64,000 nt of DNA, taken from NCBI RefSeq assembly GCF_023074835.1, contig NZ_JALLGW010000001.1:1-64000 (forward strand), in the 5' to 3' direction. This DNA is from Halomarina salina (GTDB lineage Archaea; Halobacteriota; Halobacteria; Halobacteriales; Haloarculaceae). The notes below the pieces were generated by a model. The model searched no databases, was not told the DNA's origin, and was given only the letters and a program-made list of their open reading frames with translations. A program made the position numbers and the translations under genes. This document shows, in pieces, positions 58,808-64,000 of this stretch; the stretch's first letter is position 1; the number at the start of each line of letters is the position of its first letter.

Positions 58808-59485
58808 TCAGTCGCTGACGCTCACGCCACCGAAGGCGGCGAAGCCGGTGACGACGAGGTCGACCTCGTCGTGTTCCTCCGCGCGGCGCGGGCGGTCGTC
58901 CTCGGCCGCGCCGAAGACGGGCAGCACGTCCACCTCGACGCGCCAGTCGCGCGGGACGACGACGTCGACGCCACCGAACAGCGCCGTCGCGGTGACGCGA
59001 ACCGGCCGTTCGACCGGCGTCGCGTCCCGCAGGTCGAGTTCCGTCCCGCCGAACAGCGCGGTCAGGTTCGCGCCGGTGAACGCGTCGCCGGTCGCCCGGC
59101 GCTCGACGCCCCCGAACATGGCGAACGCGTCGACGTACGCGCCGTCGGACTCGGCGACGCGAGAGCGCATCCGGCCGGCGAGCACCGAGACGCCGAACAG
59201 CACCACCAGCAGCGGCCAGAACACCACGAGGTCGTCACCGGTGGCCCAGCCGAGGGCGACGACCTGCGCCGTCGCCGCGACGGCGACGACGAGAACCGGT
59301 CCGAACAGGTTCTGGAACCGACTTCGGACGAGCGCGTAGCCGCCGACGAGCACGAACAGCGAGGGAGTGTACAGGAGGAGGTCGCTCGTGTCGACCGTCC
59401 CCGTCGTGTCGGCCAGCAGGAGCAGTCCGAGGAGGATAATCGCGCCACCCAGTACAGTCTGCCCAGTTATACGTCGGACGTTCAT
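58808..59485 (-). CDS. LiaF-like membrane protein
   Basis: 225 residues. Four predicted helices lie in the first 105 residues (ITGQTVLGGAIILLGLLLLA, LLLYTPSLFVLVGGYALV, VLVVAVAATAQVVALGW, VVFWPLLVVLFGVSVLA), followed by a beta-helix-like C-terminal domain with the recurring phrase GG(V/T)E as in MFGGVERRATGDAF, LFGGTELDLRDATP and LFGGVDVVVPRDWR. This is the LiaI/LiaF layout; in bacteria LiaF inhibits the envelope-stress sensor LiaS, which is absent here, so only the fold should be inferred. A TATA-like GGGTATCC (minus, about 59510-59517) is 28 nt upstream. Confidence 0.8.
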   Translation of the reverse strand: MNVRRITGQTVLGGAIILLGLLLLADTTGTVDTSDLLLYTPSLFVLVGGYALVRSRFQNLFGPVLVVAVAATAQVVALGWATGDDLVVFWPLLVVLFGVSVLAGRMRSRVAESDGAYVDAFAMFGGVERRATGDAFTGANLTALFGGTELDLRDATPVERPVRVTATALFGGVDVVVPRDWRVEVDVLPVFGAAEDDRPRRAEEHDEVDLVVTGFAAFGGVSVSD

Positions 59486-59586
59486 GCTACGGATAGGACT
59501 GACGACAGGATACCCCTCTCGGCGATTCTCCGGGAGCGGGAATCGGCGACGCGCGACATCTCACGGGCCGTACAACCAATCGTGGG

Positions 59587-60174
59587 TTACTGCAGGAGAT
59601 CACCGCTCTCCGCCGCGATGTCGATACCGAGGCCGATCAGCGCCAGCGTGACGAGCAGTCGGCCGACGCTCCCGACGAACGTGGCGACGGCGAACTTCGG
59701 GTAGTCCTCTTCGAGGACGGTGAACGCGTAGATGGAGAGCGTGTCCGGGAAGAACGGGACGCAGAGCGCCAGCGCGAGGCCGACGTAGCCCCACTTGCGG
59801 GCGATCTCGACGGTCCGGCGTTCGGACCACGCCACCACGTCGAACCGCGAGCGCTGGAGCGCGCGGGTGATGGGACCGTACTCCTTCGCCTCGTTCCCGA
59901 TCTTCAGCGCGACGACGCTCCCGGCGGCCTTCCCGAGGCCACTGACGAGCATGATGATGCCGAGGGTCCCCCACTCCCCGAGCCCGAGGTTCAGCGGCGC
60001 GGCGAGGACGACCTCGCTCGGCAGCGGGAGGACGATGGCGATGAGGAACGAGTAGACGGCGATGATGACGAGCCCTGCTGGTCCGGTCGCGGTCTCGACG
60101 GCGACTTCGAGCGCCTCCAGCAGGCCGCTCTGGAGTACCTGGAAGATCGTCGTCAGCAGGGCCACGAGGTTCAC
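59587..60174 (-). CDS. VTT/DedA-like small membrane protein (YqaA type)
   Basis: 195 residues from a GTG at 60174. About five helices, with the VTT signature in LPSEVVLAAPLNLGLGEWG near residue 55 and GLGKAAGSVVALKIG near 80, and FFPDTLSIYAFTVL near 145. DedA/VTT proteins are linked to lipid flipping (polyprenyl phosphate or PE) and membrane stress; the archaeal role is untested. A TATA-like AAGGCTTACG (minus, about 60199-60208) with a hairpin at 60186-60199 precedes the GTG. Confidence 0.85.
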   Translation of the reverse strand: MNLVALLTTIFQVLQSGLLEALEVAVETATGPAGLVIIAVYSFLIAIVLPLPSEVVLAAPLNLGLGEWGTLGIIMLVSGLGKAAGSVVALKIGNEAKEYGPITRALQRSRFDVVAWSERRTVEIARKWGYVGLALALCVPFFPDTLSIYAFTVLEEDYPKFAVATFVGSVGRLLVTLALIGLGIDIAAESGDLLQ

Positions 60175-60252
60175 AGTCGCGTCTTCGGGCGTTCGCCCGT
60201 AAGCCTTGTGAGAAACAGTAGTAGCCGCGGGCGGTCGAGTCGGCTACGTGTG

Positions 60253-61314
60253 TTACCCGAGGCGGTCGAGGTCCGACAGGACCGACGAGAGCGCGTCTCG
60301 CGTGACGTGTGGCATGACGACGACGCGCGCCTCGCCGCTCCCCGTCTTCGACAGCCGCCACCCCGCCTCGCGCAGGGCGTCGATGGTCGACGGGGAGAGG
60401 TCGACGGCCACCAGCGGGAGGTGCGGGTCGACCACGTCGTACCCTCGCTCGCGGAGTTCCGCGGTGAACCAGTCGGCGAGCGACTGGGCGCGGTCGTACT
60501 CCGAGCGGTAGCCGTCCGGCCACAGCTCCTCCATCGCCGCGACGGCGCTGGCGACGCCCGCTCCCGAACGGGTCCCGGTGAGCGTCACCTGTCCCGTCGA
60601 TTCGAGGTACGGGGTGTCGACGGCCAGCGTGTCGAGCAGGTCGGGCGAGCGGGCGAGCAACCCGCCGGCGGGGACCACGGCCTGCCCGAGTTTGTGCGGG
60701 TCGACGGTCATCGTGTCCACGGCCGCGTCCGCGAAGTCCCACTCGTGGTCGGTGAACGGGAGCGCGAACCCGCCCCACGCGGCGTCGACGTGGAACAGGG
60801 CGTCCGCGTCGGCCGCGAGGTCGGCGAGGGCGGGGATGGGGTCGACGCGACCGTACTCGGTCGACCCGGCGACGCCGACGACGCCGACGGTGTCCTCGTC
60901 GACGAGCGCGGCCATCGCGTCGGTGTCGGCGCGATAGTCGTCGTCGAGCGGTGCTCGCCGGAGGTCGACGCTCAGCAGGTCCGCCGCCTTGGTGAACGAG
61001 AAGTGGGCGTGGTCGGGGACGACGACGTTCGGCCGGTCGACGTCGTCGCGCCTGCGGTTCCGGGCGATGCGGACCGCCTGGACGTTCGCCTCCGTCCCGC
61101 CGGAGGTGACGTAGCCGGCCGGGTCCGACAGGCGCGTAATCTCGCCGAGCAGGGCGACGGCCTCGCGTTCGAGGTCCGCGACGGCCTCGTACGTGCCGGG
61201 GTCGCCGGGGTTGGTCGCGAGGAAGCGCTCGGCCGCCGCACGCGCCGCTGGATGCGGTTCGGTGCACATCGACGACAGCACTCTCGCGAACTCCTGCGGT
61301 TCCGGCCGCTGCAT
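60253..61314 (-). CDS. mfnA: PLP-dependent amino acid decarboxylase MfnA
   Basis: 353 residues, group II decarboxylase fold. [17 protein letters not shown] near residue 70 (aminotransferase-type loop), [13 protein letters not shown] near 100 and the PLP lysine in [11 protein letters not shown] near 228. In haloarchaea MfnA is taken to decarboxylate aspartate to beta-alanine for coenzyme A, whereas methanogens use it for tyrosine (methanofuran); which applies is inferred. An inverted repeat CGGATA/TATCCG (61328-61347) covers the likely promoter region upstream of the ATG. Confidence 0.93.
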   Translation of the reverse strand: MQRPEPQEFARVLSSMCTEPHPAARAAAERFLATNPGDPGTYEAVADLEREAVALLGEITRLSDPAGYVTSGGTEANVQAVRIARNRRRDDVDRPNVVVPDHAHFSFTKAADLLSVDLRRAPLDDDYRADTDAMAALVDEDTVGVVGVAGSTEYGRVDPIPALADLAADADALFHVDAAWGGFALPFTDHEWDFADAAVDTMTVDPHKLGQAVVPAGGLLARSPDLLDTLAVDTPYLESTGQVTLTGTRSGAGVASAVAAMEELWPDGYRSEYDRAQSLADWFTAELRERGYDVVDPHLPLVAVDLSPSTIDALREAGWRLSKTGSGEARVVVMPHVTRDALSSVLSDLDRLG

Positions 61315-61327
61315 AGCCGTTCTTACC

Positions 61328-61347
61328 GGATACGTTCGTTTATCCGT
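61328..61347. promoter_or_regulatory. Inverted repeat over the mfnA promoter region
   Basis: CGGATA (61328-61333) and TATCCG (61342-61347), 8 nt apart, centred about 24 nt before the ATG at 61314; it may be an operator or a split TATA region. Confidence 0.35.
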
Positions 61348-61410
61348 TGCGTTGTCGGACCGTCACACACCGGTGCCGAATCGTGACGCACCCGTCGCGG
61401 TGCCGGCCCG

Positions 61411-62322
61411 TCACGCCGGCGTCCCCGTCGGGGCGGGCGTTCCGGTGCCGACGGGGTCGTCCGTCTCGGTCGCCGCTGCGAGCGCCCGCCGCGCCCACTC
61501 CGGTTGCTCGACGGTCACGGTCCCGAGTCGCAGCACCTCGAACGACACCGAGAGGTCGTGGCGCTCCCCACGCAGTTCGTAGGTCGCCGAGACGTCCAGC
61601 GCCCGCACGACGCCGTCCTCGTCGACGACGACGGTCGAACTGTAGTTCCGGTAGTTCGAGGAGCCGGCGACGAACAGGTCCGAGTCGTTCTCGACGGCCA
61701 GTTCGTCGGCTTCGAGCGTGACGAACGTCGTCCCGTTCACCGTCTCACTGCCCGCGACCGTGAAGTTCCCGGCCCGGAGGTACCCCGCGACGGTGTTCCG
61801 CGAGACGACGCCGGTGACCGGGTCCGGTTCGCCGACGCTAGGTGCACGGACCACCTCCTGACCCTGTAGGGCGCGGAACACGCGCGTCGAGTCGTTCCCC
61901 CACGCCTGGAGTTCGAACCCTACCGCGCTGTCGGACTGGCGGAACCGGTACGGGCGGGCCCCCTCCTCCGCGACGACCTGGACGAGGTTGGTCGTCCGCG
62001 TGACCTGCGACGTGTTCGGTCCCGTCGAGACCACCACGCTCGCGTTCTGGACGCGGCGCGTCTCGAAACTGCTGGCAGCGAGCGCCTGCCGGTGAGCGTC
62101 GGCCAGCGCCGCCGCGTCGACGACGCGGCCGTCCTCGACGCCCGCCAGCGAGACCGCCTCGGTCGTCGTGGTGGCCGGTCCGGCCGTCGTCGCCGTGTCT
62201 CCGTCCGTCGCCGTCCCGTTCGTCGGCGTCGAGTCACCGCCACCGAACGAACACCCGGCGGTGAGGAGCAGGAGTGCCACCGCGATGACCGGGAGGGCAC
62301 GCTGCACCTGTCGAGTACGCAT
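61411..62322 (-). CDS. Lipoprotein (DUF7537-like), unknown function
   Basis: 303 residues. The signal peptide (MRTRQVQRALPVIAVALLLL then lipobox TAGC) is followed by a Thr-rich linker and a beta-rich domain (HRQALAASSFETRRVQNASV, RPYRFRQSDSAVGFELQAWG). It resembles the LolA/LppX-like lipoprotein fold. The family name is from memory. Transcription starts from a T-run CCGTTTTTGC (minus, about 62347-62356), 28 nt upstream. Located between ppsA and mfnA on the same strand. Confidence 0.75.
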   Translation of the reverse strand: MRTRQVQRALPVIAVALLLLTAGCSFGGGDSTPTNGTATDGDTATTAGPATTTTEAVSLAGVEDGRVVDAAALADAHRQALAASSFETRRVQNASVVVSTGPNTSQVTRTTNLVQVVAEEGARPYRFRQSDSAVGFELQAWGNDSTRVFRALQGQEVVRAPSVGEPDPVTGVVSRNTVAGYLRAGNFTVAGSETVNGTTFVTLEADELAVENDSDLFVAGSSNYRNYSSTVVVDEDGVVRALDVSATYELRGERHDLSVSFEVLRLGTVTVEQPEWARRALAAATETDDPVGTGTPAPTGTPA

Positions 62323-62440
62323 GCCCCGTTCTGCGAGGTGCGCGCGCAAAAACGGAGGGGTTCGGTGCGATTCGACGACCCCGGCGGCGTCGCTCACAGT
62401 GGTGGGGGAAGCGCGACGGGCGTGAGTGCCGAGAACGTCG

Positions 62441-62480
62441 AATCGAACCGAGGCGAACCGAATCGAACCGAGGCGAACCG
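62441..62480. repeat. Two tandem copies of a 20-bp repeat
   Basis: The unit AATCGAACCGAGGCGAACCG occurs at 62441-62460 and again, identical, at 62461-62480. It lies 13 bp beyond the ppsA stop codon on its downstream side. Confidence 0.85.
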
Positions 62481-62492
62481 GGCTGAGTCGAG

Positions 62493-64000
62493 TTACCTGA
62501 CGGAGTCGAGCAGCAACTGCTGTTCGACGCGCTTGACCTCGTGTTGCACGTCGCGGACGGCGTCGATGTTGGCCGAGATGGAGGAGACGCCCTCGTTGAC
62601 GAGGTAGCGAATCATCTTCGGCTTCGACCCGGCCTGCCCACAGATGCTCGTGTTGACGCCGTGTTCGCGGCACGTCTCGATGGTCTCGCCGATGAGTTTG
62701 AGCACGCCGGGGTGGAGTTCGTCGAACCGGTCGGCGACGTTGCCGTTGTTCCGGTCGACGGCCAGCGTGTACTGGGTGAGGTCGTTCGTCCCGAACGAGG
62801 CGAAGTCGATGCCCGCCTCTGCCATCTCCTCGACGCAGAGGGCGCTGGCCGGCGTCTCTATCATCACACCCCACGAGCGCTTCTCGGGGTCGACGCCCGC
62901 CTCTTCGAGCAGGTTGCGGGCCTGCAGCACGTCCTCCGCGTCGTTGACGAGCGGGAACATGATCTCGACGTTGTCGTAGCCCATGTCGAACAGGCGGCGG
63001 AACGCCTCCAGTTCGTGGGCGAACACGTCCGGCGTGTCGAGCGAGCGGCGGATGCCGCGGTAGCCCAGCATCGGGTTGTGCTCCTTCGGTTCGTCCTCGC
63101 CGCCCTGCAGCTGGCGGAACTCGTCGGTCGGCGCGTCGAGCGTTCGCACGCGGACCGGCCGCGGGTAGAACTCGTCGGCGACCGTCTGGATGCCGTCGAC
63201 GATCTCCTCGATGTACTCGTCCGCGCCGTGGTCGCGGATGTACCGCTCGGGCGTCATGTTCGTCGAGAGGATCATGTGCTCGACGCGGAGCAGCCCGACG
63301 CCGTCCGCGCCCGTCACGGCGGCGCGGTGGGCGGCCTCGGGAATCGAGACGTTCACCTTCACCTCCGTCGCCGTCATCGGCTTGACGGGGTTCTGCGGGC
63401 GCACGTCGTCGAGCGGGTCGGTCTCCTCCTCCTGGGAGGCGACCTCGCCCTCGCGGATGGTGCCCTTGTCGCCGTCGAGCGTGACGACCTGACCGTCCTC
63501 CAGTTCGCGGGAGGCGCTCCCCGTCCCGACGACGGCCGGGACGCCGAGTTCCCGCGAGACGATGGCGGCGTGGGAGGTCATGCCCCCTTCGTCGGTGATG
63601 ATGCCCGCCGCGCGCTTCATCGCGGGCACCATGTCGGGCGTCGTCATCTCGGTGACGATGATGTCGCCCTCGCCGACCTTGTCGAGTTCGTCGAGTTTCC
63701 CGACGATGCGGACCGGACCGGAGGCGATGCCGGGACTCGCGCCGAGGCCCTTCATCAGCACCTCGTTGTCGTTCTTCGGCTGCGCCTCCTGCACGCCGCT
63801 GCCGTCCGTGGCGCTGGCGGCCTGCGACCCGGACGACTCGGAGATGGTCGTGATGGGCCGTGATTGGAGCATGTACACCTCGCCCTCGAAGATGGCCCAC
63901 TCGACGTCCTGGGGCGTCCCGTAGTGGTCCTCGACCTGCCGACCGAGTTCGACCAGGCGCTCTATCTCGCTCCCCGAGAGCACCTGCTCGTTGCGTTTCT
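62493..64000 (-). CDS. ppsA: Phosphoenolpyruvate synthase, C-terminal two thirds
   Basis: The gene enters at the right edge (N-terminal ATP-grasp part missing) and ends at 62493. Visible are the end of the ATP-binding region (VEWAIFEGEVYMLQSRPITT), the swivelling phosphohistidine domain (GGMTSHAAIVSRELGVPAVV) and the PEP/pyruvate barrel with GTNDLTQYTLAVDRNNG and the catalytic Cys in SICGQAGS. It makes PEP from pyruvate and ATP in gluconeogenesis. It reads away from the right edge without frame breaks. The tandem 20-bp repeat lies just downstream. Confidence 0.95.
   Translation of the reverse strand, partial: KRNEQVLSGSEIERLVELGRQVEDHYGTPQDVEWAIFEGEVYMLQSRPITTISESSGSQAASATDGSGVQEAQPKNDNEVLMKGLGASPGIASGPVRIVGKLDELDKVGEGDIIVTEMTTPDMVPAMKRAAGIITDEGGMTSHAAIVSRELGVPAVVGTGSASRELEDGQVVTLDGDKGTIREGEVASQEEETDPLDDVRPQNPVKPMTATEVKVNVSIPEAAHRAAVTGADGVGLLRVEHMILSTNMTPERYIRDHGADEYIEEIVDGIQTVADEFYPRPVRVRTLDAPTDEFRQLQGGEDEPKEHNPMLGYRGIRRSLDTPDVFAHELEAFRRLFDMGYDNVEIMFPLVNDAEDVLQARNLLEEAGVDPEKRSWGVMIETPASALCVEEMAEAGIDFASFGTNDLTQYTLAVDRNNGNVADRFDELHPGVLKLIGETIETCREHGVNTSICGQAGSKPKMIRYLVNEGVSSISANIDAVRDVQHEVKRVEQQLLLDSVR

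Noticed and set aside
1-64000. tRNA, rRNA, CRISPR or insertion sequences
   Set aside because: I searched by eye for T-loop motifs, repeat/spacer arrays and transposase motifs and saw none; a weak tRNA could still be missed without tRNAscan.

Overview
The window is chromosomal DNA of a haloarchaeon (class Halobacteria). The evidence is very high GC with strongly GC-ending codons, acidic proteins, two transcription factor B genes, a thermosome, LonB, NreA, archaeal-type NadM and MetRS, Tat or lipobox secretory lipoproteins, many haloarchaea-only small families, and mostly leaderless genes whose TATA-like box lies about 24-32 nt before the start codon. I see no rRNA, tRNA, CRISPR array, transposase or phage gene. 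It reads as a core-genome segment with about 63 protein genes, two of them cut by the window ends (a TFB at the left, PEP synthase at the right).

Layout. 1-12 kb: TFB (partial), an ITP/XTP phosphatase, an AglD-like glycosyltransferase with flippase-type membrane domain, lipoproteins, an acetate-uptake-type transporter, a radical SAM protein, a coupled FAD oxidoreductase/creatininase pair, a DUF429 protein, an Hsp20 protein and a family of unknown function. 12.1-12.8 kb is a gene-free, hairpin-rich spacer. 12.8-19.3 kb: CoA-type Nudix hydrolase, a GpgS-like glycosyltransferase, MFS transporter, aldo/keto reductase and an SDR protein. 19.4-28.7 kb is the most distinctive locus: eight co-directional, mostly overlapping genes encoding a TadA/VirB11-type ATPase, a TadC-type membrane protein, four N-terminally anchored proteins of unknown function, and two accessory proteins. 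Three of its genes share a GTTCAAGT element at the same distance from their start codons. 28.8-36.8 kb: phosphodiesterase-family enzyme, pyrophosphatase, a RosR/PadR-like regulator, RNase HI, a second TFB, the DNA-repair factor NreA with a coupled micro-membrane protein, and a DUF302 protein. 36.9-43.7 kb: PolX with a Mut7-C-type protein, a CPBP membrane protease and LonB. 43.8-50.2 kb: NadM, SAM hydrolase, thermosome, glycosyltransferase and methyltransferase. 50.5-64 kb: small regulators, MBL-fold and TRAM proteins, an SPFH/NfeD membrane pair, MetRS, LiaF-like and VTT membrane proteins, MfnA, a lipoprotein and PEP synthase.

How it fits together. Most genes are housekeeping: information processing (two TFBs, MetRS, TRAM), DNA repair (NreA, PolX, RNase HI), protein quality control (thermosome, LonB, CPBP, Hsp20) and cofactor supply (NadM, MfnA for beta-alanine/CoA). 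The points that standard annotation would miss are the shared promoter-like element of the secretion locus, a family of structured intergenic hairpins found at two separate sites with a compensatory stem change, and several dyads over promoters. Family names of the DUF type are from memory and were not checked by search.
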